From NCBI GenBank assembly GCA_023334545.1, contig JAADVB010000260.1, positions 1 through 24,341 of the forward strand: DNA of 24,341 bases, in the 5' to 3' direction. The stretch's first letter is position 1, and every line of letters starts with the position of its first letter. The notes below the pieces were generated by a model. The model saw only the letters and a list, made by a program, of their open reading frames with translations. It was not told where the DNA came from and did no database searches. The stretch is from Salisapilia sapeloensis (taxonomy: Eukaryota > Oomycota > Peronosporomycetes > Peronosporales > Salisapiliaceae). Shown here in pieces: positions 7,722 through 17,548 of the stretch. The position numbers and the translations under genes were made by a program.

Positions 7722-9714
7722 TCACATTGTACTCACAAGCGCCGCGTTAATAGCTTCAATCCACTTCTTCGAGCCGTTCACGAGGTCATTCAGGTGATAC
7801 ACTCGATTCGGCTACAGGTGTCTGTCAGTTCCATCCTCCTAAAGCAATGTCACTAGAGCGTACCGTCACAACGTCGAAAGCAGTGGACGACTTGGACTGG
7901 ACGTACAGTTTGTCCGACCACGGGATCTCTCCCTTTTGCTTCATCCGGATCGGATCGATGTAGATTAGCCTCGGTCGAGACGTCAGAATCAACTGCTCGT
8001 GCACTCGTCAGCATTCGTACAGCTACAGGAAATAGTAAAGGACTTACGTGTCGCTTCTTGGAGAAGAGCCCCTTGCGCTTACTGATGAGACCCTGCATTC
8101 GGATCAGCTCATCATCCAGCAAAAACCGATTCCTATCAACACACTTAGCTCCACAAAACCATCAACGACCTATGTGTACATACCATAAAGAAGTGGTTCG
8201 GTTCAGAGGTGGAGAGGGAGGGACAGAAGCTTTCTGTCGAGCCACTTCGACTGGATTAACCGCCTGTGGGCTTTCACTACCACTTCCCCTGATAAAAAGT
8301 TAGCTGAAGTGCACTGCATGCATCCTACAAAAGACATACTTGGTGGCAGATCCTAGCGTTAATCCAGACGAGACTTGCAGCTCCGTGGCGACGCCGGCAA
8401 AGAGCCAGTCCTCCGTGGCGCCATCGTTGTCGGTCGGAGGCAGAGGCTCGATCTTGGGGACGTACGGCGCCGGCGTGTAGCCGACAGACTCCCACTCGAT
8501 GCCGTGGAAGAACGGGTGGGACTTGAGCGCAGAGTAGCCGTTTCCCTCCTCTTCCTTCCCGGCACCTAGTCGTTCCGTCGGCTCTTGCACCAGGATCTGT
8601 TCAATAAGGTCTTTCGCAGCAGCAGGAAGCTCCGGAGGGTACGCAAAGTCTTCCGCCGGGTGGTTCAGAATCTGTTGGAATGTCAGGTACTCGTTCTCGG
8701 CACGGAAGAGCGGTCGGCCAATGAGCAGCTGGTAGACCATGCAGGCCAGGGCCCAAAGGTCACACCCGCGAGACGCTTCTTGGTCTCTTAGCACCTCCGG
8801 AGAGACGAACTCTGCTGTACCGCAGAACGTGTTGCGTCGATGGTCCTCTGACTCGTCTTTCGCAGTCCCAAAGTCTGTCAGTTTGATATGTCCATCCGCG
8901 CTATAAGACAAGTGTGTAAGATGCAGAAGCAATGGCAATCGCAGACGATATCAAAGTACCTAATAAGAATGTTTTCTGGTTTCAAGTCGCGATGGATGAC
9001 GCCCTACATCGTATCGTCATTAGCATAAGAGCCACTGGAGATTCACAAGTACACGTACATTGTTGTGGAGATACTCGAGAGCAACGACGACTTCGGCAAT
9101 GTAGAATTTGGTGAGTTCGACCGAGCATGCTTGGTTCTCAATCCCTTGCGCCTGCTTTTCCTTGTGATGTTTGCTACAAAGCGGTCAGTATGAGCTCTTT
9201 GGTGGATCACTAGTGATCGTACGTGATGACATCCAGGAGTTCTCCTCCACGACAGAGCTCCATGACCATGTACAGGTAGCTGTTGTCCTGGAAGGTAAAG
9301 TAGAGTTTGACGATGCGGTCGTTGTTGACTTTCGAGAAAACTTTGCGCTCCATCATGACGAACTTGACCTTTTTCTCCTTCCGGATGAAGCGCTTTTCCA
9401 TGATCTTGACAGCGTACTCGTTCTCCGTGTCCTTCATTCGTGCATGCACCACCTACTCATGCCCATCAGGATACCGTACAAGCACGTGAACCACCGAATA
9501 GACTACTCTGGCATAGGCTCCTTCACCCAAGGTCGTTCCAAACATAAAGTCGGAAGGGGATGGCTTCTTGTTTCGGGAGGGACCACCGGAGCTGGCGAGC
9601 GACTGGGAGGAGCCGCCTGTATTCGACAGCACGGGTTCAATTATTTCCTACAAACGTCATCAACTTAAGCGTGATACCTCTCGGAGTGGTGAGGGAGTGT
9701 TCTGCGGTCTCCAT
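7722..9714 (-). CDS. PDK1: 3-phosphoinositide-dependent protein kinase 1 (AGC kinase plus PH domain), ten exons, 501 aa
   Basis: Exons (minus): 9714-9678, 9616-9507, 9452-9223, 9173-9059, 9003-8960, 8900-8340, 8288-8184, 8132-8048, 7992-7864, 7811-7722; introns 49-61 nt, all GT-AG. Kinase (about 32-300): GEGAYARVV, EYAVKI (Lys65), HRDLKPEN (Asp170), the PDK1-type DFGTAK (Asp188), activation loop NTFCGTAEFVSPE with Thr where animal PDK1 has Ser241, and GTA rather than the GTP of most AGC kinases. After a Ser/Pro linker a PH domain (about 405-495) has KRKGLFSKKRH, IYIDPIRMKQKGEIPW and TPNRVYHL, close to human PDK1. PDK1 phosphorylates the T-loop of Akt/S6K/PKC-like kinases at PIP3 membranes. 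The start METAEHS rests on a 61-nt intron and a nearby Inr-like site. The 3' end may instead splice at GTGAGT 7736 to 7689-7582. Confidence 0.9.
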
Positions 9715-10080
9715 GAAGGCTGAAGCGGCAATGAGGTGGCAGCACTGCGGCGCGATCGAGCAAGGGGCAGGGTGGTCTCCGAAGTGCCCAACACTACTAA
9801 CCTGCTCGTCCGCTTCCAAATCTATTTATACGGATAAGTGCTTTATGAACGTAATTTATTCAGTTCTTGATTTTAGATAGCGTATTATATAAATATTTAT
9901 GTAGAGCTAATATGTATATGGTGTGCGTGATGGCGATATCAGATGGTGCGTGGGTTTGGTCGACCAATCGGAGGCGGCGGCAGCTGTCGTGTACATGATA
10001 TCCGGTGCAGTGTTTCGAGTACTCTGGAGGAGATGTTAGAGGAGACAACTAGCAAACACCACAAAACCAAAGACCGGATC
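9715..10080. promoter_or_regulatory. Divergent upstream region of PDK1 and PheRS alpha
   Basis: 366 bp between start codons. The middle (about 9820-9925) is strongly AT-rich with runs such as TATATAAATATTTATG. The PDK1 side has a candidate initiator (9721-9736). Nothing similar stands out on the PheRS side. The PheRS frame is open upstream to 9943 and has an in-frame ATG at 10033, but the start at 10081 fits the family better. Confidence 0.45.
9721..9736 (-). promoter_or_regulatory. Candidate initiator of PDK1
   Basis: The minus strand reads CCTCATTGCCGCTTCA, a partial match (about 10 of 16) to the oomycete Inr GCTCATTYYNCAWTTT. It lies about 7-22 nt before the proposed PDK1 ATG and so would imply a very short 5' UTR. 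It supports the first exon chosen but is weak alone. Confidence 0.3.
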
Positions 10081-11762
10081 ATGGCCGACGCAGACAAGCA
10101 GCAGATCGAGGCTCTCCTCCTGTCCACGATCGACGCCAACGGATCCGTCGAGGACTCGTACACTTTTGCTCAGACCCAGAATGTTCCTCATGAGGCTGTC
10201 GTCGGCGTCCTCAAGAGTCTCCTGACGGACGATTTCGTCCAAGCCAAGGAGCACTCGACCTCTTTCTACGTCCTCAAGGACGAGGCGCTCGGATTCTTGG
10301 AGAAGGGGTCTCCGGAATACCAGGTCTTTAACGCCATTCCTGCAGACGGTGCTGACCGAAGCAGCGTCGAACAGGCAGTCGGCAACACCGTCCTCAAGGT
10401 GGGTCAAGGCGCTTGCATGAAGAACAAGTGGATTACGTTTGACAAGAGCAGCAACACGTTCCACCGGAACGTCGACAGCATTGAAGATACCGTCACGAGC
10501 ACGCTGAAGAAGCTGCACGATGCTGGTGGCGACACGAGCTCCATCTCGGCCAACGACGCCAAGGACTTGAAGCGGCGGAAGCTCGTCGAGATGCGTACGC
10601 GCAAGTCGTACGGCATTACCAAGGGCGAGAAGTTTGCTCCGCAGCGTAAGAAGCAGGCGGCAGGATTGACAAAGGAGATGCTGGACTCTGGCAGTTGGCA
10701 AACGGACACCTTCAAGCCGTACAACTTTAACACGATGGGCGTACCTGTCGGCGGCGGCCACCTCCACCCGCTCATGAAGGTCCGAGCAGAGTTCCGTCGG
10801 GTGCTCATGGACATGGGGTACTTCCCGTTCTATTCATTTAAATACACCATCTGACTCTCGTCGTAGATTCCAGGAGATGCCGACCAACCGCTTCGTCGAG
10901 AGTAGTTTCTGGAACTTTGACTCACTCTTCCAGCCTCAGTCGCATCCTGCCCGTGATGCCCACGATACGTTCTTCCTTTCCAGTATGACTCTCATAAATG
11001 CGTGATCTGGACTGTAGCTAAGTACGTGCATAGAACCTGCCAAGGCACTGAAGCTGCCGGAAGACTACTACAAGCGGGTGGAGGACATGCATGAGAACGG
11101 AGGCTATGGATCCATTGGGTACTATCACTTACTCCACTGCATTCTAGCATTCTCTCTTCCATGCATAGTCTAATTATATCTACAAAACCTATAGCCACGG
11201 ACCTGGAGCGTTCAAGCGAGACACGTCTTTGACCAACCTCTTGCGTACGCACACGACGGCCATCTCTGCGCAGATGCTGTATAAGTTGGCGAACCAGGAG
11301 GGAGGCTTCCAGCCAACCAAGCTCTTCTCCATCGACCGAGTCTTCCGTAACGAGAACATGGACGCGACGCACTTGGCCGAGTTCCACCAAGTGGAAGGCG
11401 TGGTCGCCGACTACGACCTGAGTCTAGGCGACCTCATCGGTGTCATCAAGTCGTTCTTTGAAAAGATCGGCATTACCCAAATGCGTTTCAAGCCTGCGTA
11501 CAACCCGTACACGGAGCCCAGCATGGAGATCTTTGCCTTCCACCCGGATCTGAAGAAGTGGACAGAGGTCGGCAACTCTGGCGTCTTCCGCCCAGAGATG
11601 CTCCGACCGATGGGTCTCCCGGACAACGTCCGAGTGATCGCCTGGGGACTGTCTCTAGAGCGTCCGACGATGATCAAGTACCGACTGAGCAACATCCGCG
11701 ACCTCTTCGGCCACAAGATCGACCTGGAGCAGACGAAGCGAGCCCAACTCTACCGTTACTAG
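10081..11762 (+). CDS. FARSA: Phenylalanyl-tRNA synthetase alpha subunit, cytosolic, four exons, 501 aa
   Basis: Exons 10081-10817, 10867-10982, 11034-11118, 11195-11762; introns 49, 51 and 76 nt keep frame. Charges tRNA-Phe as the catalytic subunit of an alpha2beta2 class II enzyme. The N-terminal third is the winged-helix tRNA-binding region. The catalytic core shows [58 protein letters not shown], motif 2 [19 protein letters not shown] (about 363-381), [12 protein letters not shown] and motif 3 [12 protein letters not shown] (about 464-475). All align with human FARSA (508 aa), and the length fits. The start MADADKQQ was preferred to an in-frame ATG at 10033 because it matches family N-termini. 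Its stop is only 49 bp from the stop of the facing carrier gene. Confidence 0.95.
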
Positions 11763-11811
11763 ACACTGAACAAGACCTTTGCCATTCAAAATTCTCGCTC
11801 TTCTATTTTTT

Positions 11812-12924
11812 TCAGTAGCCATAATGGGCAGCTAGCTGTTTGACCTGCTCCCAAATGACGAACGTGAAGACTGTGTGGGGTCCCAGACGCAGGTAATGGG
11901 CTGCCCAGCCCTTGTAAAAGCCTTTCAAACCTTCCGACTTGAACGTCTTCTTCAGACAATCGTACAGTCCGTCATACAGCTCTCCCTTACCATCTATCAC
12001 GCGCTGGCTGTACAGACGAGTGGATACGACGTCAAAGGGGTTCATCATCGTCGTCACGATCAGTCCTGTCACCATACTCGCTAGATAAAAAGGTTAGGAA
12101 TCATTTACATATGATAAGATGATAACTACGTACAGCCCAAGTGGACGTTAAAACCGTCTTCAATCCCTGCGGCCAGCACAAGAGCCTTTGCCTGGGAGTA
12201 CGTCGTCAGCTGGACTGTCGATCCAACCTATCTAAACTGTTTAACAAGTGTCGACAGCACAACAACAGCATAATCCTTACCGCCACACGCGTGAGGGAGC
12301 CGGAGACGCCTCGGTAGAGTCCGAAGATACCTTCGCTCTTCATGATCTGCCGGAAACCATCAAACTAAACCGCAGAAGCATTGCAATCAGAACTACTTTC
12401 ATCGAGACAAATCCGACATGACATTTTACCATGTTCTTGTACTTGTATTGGGAATTGACGGTGGCTTCCGTACTCGCAGCCTGGATACGGGCCTTGACGA
12501 GGAAGAATGGACTACCGCAGAATGCTCCGATCATACCAGAAGTAGATGCTGCTGCCATGTTCCGCAAAGGATAGGTAAAGTCCGTCGGGTCCGTCGCACC
12601 GAAACCTCGTTGGAGAGGACCAAAGAGTCCCAAGCGAGGAGCGTTCATGAACACTTGGTATGTTATGCCTGGCATAAGGCCTCGCTGGATACCTCGAAGG
12701 CCTTCCATTCGACATATCGTATAGAATGCATGGGCAAAATTACGGTACTGCACAGCCGGCGGTGCCCCGTCGATCGCTTTGGCACTCCGAGCGAGTTCCC
12801 CCTGTAGCTGCAATCGAGTCTTGACCACTTCCATCGGGTTGGAGAACACGCAGGCCATGCTGGAGGACGACCCAGCGAGGATGAACTCGGTGACGAAGCC
12901 TCGCTTCGGGTGCGTACTCGTCAT
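11812..12924 (-). CDS. Mitochondrial carrier of the SLC25A34/35-Oac1 group, four exons, 313 aa
   Basis: Exons (minus): 12924-12430, 12364-12281, 12227-12134, 12080-11812; introns 53-65 nt. Three mitochondrial-carrier repeats are visible through their signatures: NPMEVVKTRLQLQGEL, SPFFLVKARIQAAS and NPFDVVSTRLYSQ. In repeat 2 the acidic residue of P-x-D/E-x-x-K is replaced by a hydrophobic one, as in SLC25A34/35. The third repeat ends YKGWAAHYLRLGPHTVFTF, close to SLC25A35 (KGIGASYFRLGPHT). Yeast Oac1 of the same clade moves oxaloacetate and sulfate across the inner mitochondrial membrane. The substrate of SLC25A34/35-type members is less clear, so the exact cargo is left open. The length is normal for the family. 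The start is the only early ATG. It is convergent with PheRS alpha (49 bp between stops), and 161 bp downstream of the CDF gene on the same strand. Confidence 0.92.
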
Positions 12925-13085
12925 GTTTGTCTACTTTGAAAGTGATTGAGCATTCAAATGCTGTCAAGGTGTCTTGTTAAATAAGGCCAATTGCTAACAA
13001 CTTGAAGTAGGAGAAAGCAAGTGGTTTATTAGGACGCAGGAAAGCACGTGTCCGAAGAGGTAAAAGAAAAGAAGTCTTTCTTTCT

Positions 13086-14993
13086 TCAGGCGGTCCGACT
13101 TTCGTCCTCATCTTCAAGTTCCAGGTGGATGTCTGCTTCAGCAACGTACGGAATGGCCTCAATTGCTCTATGTATGGACAAGTAAGCAAATATACATGAA
13201 AATGATTTTAAAATATACAGACCGTCGAGCCTCTCGAGCGACCGCGTTGGCTTCGTTCACCTGCAGATTCGGCTGCACCACGATGGCAACATCCACAAAC
13301 GTCCCATTGCCACCTTCGTAAGGCACCCAGTGCGTGTTTATATGTGTCGTATCACGAATGGCTTGGATAGGTGCTAGGACGTCTCGTACGTCCTGTCGGA
13401 TCTCTCGGTACGGCCGCATCTTGTGCTCTGGTATGCGGTTCGTCGATGGTGTGTCGATTGCTCCTTCATCAAAACTTACGTCGATATGGACTAGCACTTC
13501 TGACACGTCATGCACTTCCTCCAGGATCTGAGAACGTACTCGGTCGGCAATCTAGACAAGTGTTAAATGGTTGTAGATCTATGTACAAGATGCAGTTGAC
13601 ACTACCTGCTGAGCCATCGAGATACTCGTACGCGGATGGAGCTACCGCATCTTCAATGAGATTGAGTAAGGACACGACGAAATAAATGTATACATGAACA
13701 CGTAGGTCGACAAGCGTGTAGTGGCCCATGCGTCTCGCTCGAATGTCCGACACTTGCTGAACGTCGTCTACTTTTCGACTCTACAGTCAACGTTAGATCC
13801 GTACGATGCACACATGTATACATGCTAGCATACCACTTCTTTCAACAGTTCCAACACTTCTTCCTCGACGCTCTTGTCCGTTAAATCACGCACACTACCA
13901 TCTCACGTCAGCCCAGCTTGCAGCATTCTGTCGAAAACAATAGAGTCGACCTGTCGAGACAAATGTCCACGCCCGTCTTGGCGACCATGCCGGAGACAGC
14001 AATGGCAGCGACAGGGTCCAATAGAGGGAAGCCGCCCATGGTACCTAAAATGCCACCCAACGCCACAAAGGACGAAATGGCGTCCGTACGATGGTGCCAT
14101 GCATTAGCTACCAAGACCTTACTCTTCGCTTGCTTTCCAATACGCACGGTCGCTCGGTACAAGATCTCCTTGGCGGCAATAGATACACCTGCAGCGCCTG
14201 CTGCCATCGCGAACTGCGCTTCCTGGCTCATCTCTTGTACACAGTTAGATAGACTCCGGTTGTCTGGTGTTCAATGTATAGTACCAAAGGGAAGAGAGAG
14301 CTCTGGAAGGACAGCTCCAGCTCCGCCTTGGATAATGTCTTGGAAGCTGTAGATGCCGTCGACGCCCATGGAGCATCCACAGTAGACGAGGATGGCTCCA
14401 ACAGATAAAGCACCTACCGATTCGAATTTGCCGTAGCCTAGTGATGGTAGATTATGAGATGACAGTATGGCAAGAAAGGATATCTGCAGCACACCGTAAG
14501 GATGGTCGACGTCAGGTGGCAGTCGAGCCACTTTAACGCTCCATAGCGTGACAAGATCGGATAACAAGTCGGACAAAGAGTGCAATGCATCCGCTACTAG
14601 TGCGTTAGATCCTGTCGACAGCCCGACGGATCCCTATTGATGGTGAGATGAAAGCATGGGATGAGAAGGGTGGTACAGGTACTTTGGTGAAGGCCATGCC
14701 CAAGTTTGTAAACATGCCGACTCGCGTGATCCGCATTGCCTCTTCCCCTGTATACCACATATCTCTTAGTGACTCTAGTATACTAGAGCATGAATGAAGA
14801 AGCGACCTTGTGTGGCATTGGCAGAAGCATTCTCATTTCGTTTAACACTGGCGTTGGTGTCGTCGTACGTGGATAGTGGTGACTGTGGTACAAGGACGAG
14901 CGATTGTCTAGGCATTAACGCCGATCGTCTTCGCTGATTGTGTTGAAGCTTGGACGCAAAGCCCAATCGAGCATAGCTTGTCCGGAAGACCAT
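13086..14993 (-). CDS. Cation diffusion facilitator (zinc-type metal transporter), probably mitochondrial, ten exons, 473 aa
   Basis: Exons (minus): 14993-14807, 14747-14683, 14633-14495, 14437-14285, 14233-13951, 13894-13834, 13780-13694, 13641-13606 (a 36-nt microexon), 13551-13223, 13167-13086; introns 49-59 nt. The first 50 residues (MVFRTSYARLGFASK...) are rich in Arg/Ser with almost no acid, like a mitochondrial presequence. CDF hallmarks: TGSNALVADALHSLSDLLSD in TM2 with His102/Asp106, HPYGYGKFESVGAL, TM5 NAWHHRTDAISS with His228/Asp232, LDPVAAIAVS, then the cytoplasmic domain (RRMGHYTLVDLRVH, AQQIADRVRSQI, VLVHIDVS). The H-D/H-D metal site is typical of zinc transporters, whereas Fe/Mn members use more Asp. 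Family: proton-coupled divalent metal export, as a dimer. The overall pattern is closer to bacterial FieF/mitochondrial MMT-like proteins. Confidence 0.9.
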
Positions 14994-15514
14994 GACTCGA
15001 TTACTTTTGCGTGTATGGTGCTTGGTTTGTCGGTGTACCGCGGTTGTTCCACTCGTACTTGATCGCAGCTGACAATCGACGTAGCTTCAACAGAACATCA
15101 CTCTTTTTACTTGACAGATCCAAATCCGTTTCTCTCCCTCGTTTCCAATGATGCCAATAAACCTAGACGCGGCTCGACAACATTTGGTTCACAGAAAACG
15201 CCTCAGTTGCTATCCTTTGCCAAAAGCGGAGACTATCTTAATAACATAGACAGAAGTCGGCAATGTGATCATGCGCAGATGCAACGGATAGAAATGAAGA
15301 TCTCTTCTTCTGTACGTCCTTGGATCAGGTGACAAAGCACTCTCGATTCCAACAAGCAAAAAATGGAAATAAAGAGATACAGGCATTCACAGAAACGTAT
15401 ACGCTCATGCTTGTAGATCATAGATTGATACCGATTATCGCGAGAAATGTATTTTCGTCAGAAGACTAACTGCCAAAGACCTTATGCAATCCTAAAGCAA
15501 CTACTACAGCTCCG
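14994..15514. other. Upstream side of the CDF gene, no firm gene
   Basis: A plus-strand frame ending at the TGA 15330-15332 reads DPNPFLSLVSNDANKPRRGS and on for about 70 codons after an acceptor-like TTGACAG (15111-15117). It has a protein-like composition but no domain I recognise and no clear first exon or ATG. It might be an exon of an unmodelled gene or a relic. The remainder holds no feature I can support. Confidence 0.3.
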
Positions 15515-16405
15515 TCAAATGGATATTGTTCTGACTGCGGAAGTAATAGACTTGTTCGTATGCCTCATAAAGCCTGTGCTACAACTATTCCTGCGCAACG
15601 TCACCTTGTGACAGCGCTTCCTCCTGTGGCTCCTGCACGGCGACACGCTGTCATAGCTCTTTCCAGATTTTTCGAGCCATTCACTATGCTGATTTTGCAT
15701 CTCCTTTTGCTGGGCGTACATTTTCTTTTGTTGGGTATGCAACTTGACCAGTCCAACATGCACTGTGTTCAAGTCATCACGAATCTGCTTCTACTGCGTA
15801 CGTATCTCGCATTTTTGAACACTGCTCTCGCTATCCGGAGCACGCCTCCTGCTCGGTTTGGCACGCTTCTTGTCCGGTTGAATAGGCATATTTTAAACAG
15901 GCCAAGGCAATTTCTTCATCTCAGCCAAAATCATCTTTTGCGTTTCCAACTCCTGTTCCAGGTCTTCTACATGCGAGTGCATATCTTCAATGTCATTTTT
16001 CCACCTTGATGAAATCGGCGGTTTCTCCTGACTATCGAGAAGTCGACGACTAAAGGATGAAGTGATACTGTCGGTTGCCGTCAAAAGTTTCTAACACTGC
16101 TGTCTGCGTAACTTTTCCTACTTGAGAATCAAGAACTACAAGGCACATCCACTCGTATTTTTGCCATCTCCGTTTGGCGTGTTGTAACTAGTACGATCAT
16201 TTTCGCAGATACGCGTTGCATGACGGTGTTTGCCATTGTTGTTGGTGTTGGCGCGTTCACCTTCGCTGGATGAAAAACTACCACTGGAGTTCTCCGATCC
16301 GTCTTCACTATATCCGAAAAGATGCTGATCGTCGTGATCCATTGCCGGCATATGGAAAAATGAAAAATGCAAAAGGCAACTCGCGCTTCGTAGTTGGAAC
16401 CACAT
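15515..16405 (-). pseudogene. Relic of a coiled-coil protein gene, one frame with five internal stops
   Basis: Reading the minus strand in a single frame from ATG 16405 (or 16351, MPAMDHDDQHLFGY) to TGA 15517-15515, the product would be: an acidic Ser/Asn-rich N-terminus (about 72 codons); a short stretch EKLRRQQC; a coiled coil (WKNDIEDMHSHVEDLEQELE, then TQKMILAEMKKL); a basic segment (PDKKRAKPSRRRAPDSES); a second helical stretch (VKLHTQQKKMYAQQKEMQNQ); and a basic tail. The frame never shifts but holds TAG at 16138, 16120 and 16093, TAA at 15895 and TAG at 15793. Each could derive from CAG/CAA by one C-to-T change. No GT-AG intron that I tried removes the first three stops in frame. Not recognised as a known family. 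Most simply a pseudogene, though splicing or recoding is not excluded. Confidence 0.5.
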
Positions 16406-17484
16406 GCCGATGAAGTTGCCTCCTTTTGCTTTTTTGAAGAAATGGTGCTGGTTACAGGCTTAAAGAACGAGGTACTTACATTTTCGCATCAATAAATATA
16501 TCCAGGCGTCAAAGTTAATACTAGTAAATCTCTAGAGCAACCAAATATGTTCGTAGTTATAAAAGGTTACGACTTTAGATTTCTAGGATGAATATCACAA
16601 TTATCCTCCTCGTTCGCATGGAAACTTGGTGGCATTCGAATAGAGCGTTGCACCGCTTGATGGACACTTAACGAAGGAAGATGCACGCGTCCTTTCATTT
16701 CCTTTCTCCCGTGAGCAACAGTCCAGCCGATGATATTCTCGTGAAAAGCTATCTTTTGGAGTCTACATAAACTTCAGTGACTTGATGTGCGTGCTTCTCA
16801 TCCCTCCACCCTAGGTAGATCATAAGTGTTCAAAGCCACACGACGGAAAAGTGCCCAAATGACCGCTATCATAAACACAAGTCAAGGTGCTCATGAAATC
16901 CCTTTCTGTAGCCTTGCAACGCGCGCGTGGACGCCTAGGTAGGTTTCCTCGACGGGATAGTTTGGTCACTTCAACAAGACAATGTTGGACACGATCGAAT
17001 GCTTGCCATATAACATAGGGTGCTTCCAGAAGCATAATTTCATCTGAGGAGATGATGCAAGAGTCCTTTCGGGTTTACAAAGTACCGGTAGGCAGTTGAG
17101 ATACGAGCTAGTGTGCAGGTGCAGGTTAGAGGATAAGTCATTGGGTACGAGAACCGAGTCCTGATGCTGTTCCTCCGATTAGACCAACTTGCGTTTCTTC
17201 TTACCAGCCTAGCTGGCAGACGCATGCTAAAAATAGCTGACCTTGCATTTGTATGCTGATGGACTTAAAATCGAAACGAGAAACGTGTCATGTACCCTGT
17301 TTTGGATGGAAAGTTTGTTCGCACCCGCGCTTTGGCAGAAACCAGGTAGGGGTAGGCCAGCCGACTTTACCTAGTGAAACGAATTCGTCACGCGCATCAC
17401 GGCGACCCGTCTCTGTCGCGCTCCACATTAATTCCATAGTTGCGGATCGTTTTATTCTCGTCCATTCGCGAGTCCCCCTCTTCC
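16406..17484. other. Gene-free stretch upstream of Cyc8
   Basis: About 1.1 kb without a gene I can support. Short minus-strand frames (16820-17035, 17040-17225) lack recognisable content. The segment presumably contains the Cyc8 promoter at its right end and decayed sequence at its left. No repeats, tRNA or transposon hallmarks were noticed. Confidence 0.5.
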
Positions 17485-17500
17485 CCTCATTTCGCGATTT
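17485..17500 (+). promoter_or_regulatory. Oomycete initiator (Inr) of the Cyc8 gene
   Basis: CCTCATTTCGCGATTT matches the oomycete Inr GCTCATTYYNCAWTTT at 14 of 16 positions and lies 49-64 nt before the Cyc8 ATG, the usual place for it. It shares the sub-pattern TCATTYNNCGATTT with the site before the GH72 gene. Confidence 0.6.
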
Positions 17501-17548
17501 TCGCTGGACCAGACGTCATCCCCCTCTTCATACAAAACAGAAGACGAA

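Noticed and set aside
9943-10080. Longer PheRS alpha starting before 10081
   Set aside because: Only an in-frame ATG at 10033 exists. The start MADADKQQ fits family N-termini and length better.
12936-12951. GCTCAATCACTTTCAA before the carrier gene as an Inr
   Set aside because: Only the first half matches the consensus and it lies just 12 nt from the ATG.
15111-15332. Plus-strand 70-codon frame as a gene
   Set aside because: The sequence looks protein-like but there is no ATG, first exon or domain. It is kept only as a note in the gap entry.
16820-17225. Two short minus-strand frames upstream of Cyc8
   Set aside because: Composition is not protein-like, and there is no motif and no intron structure.
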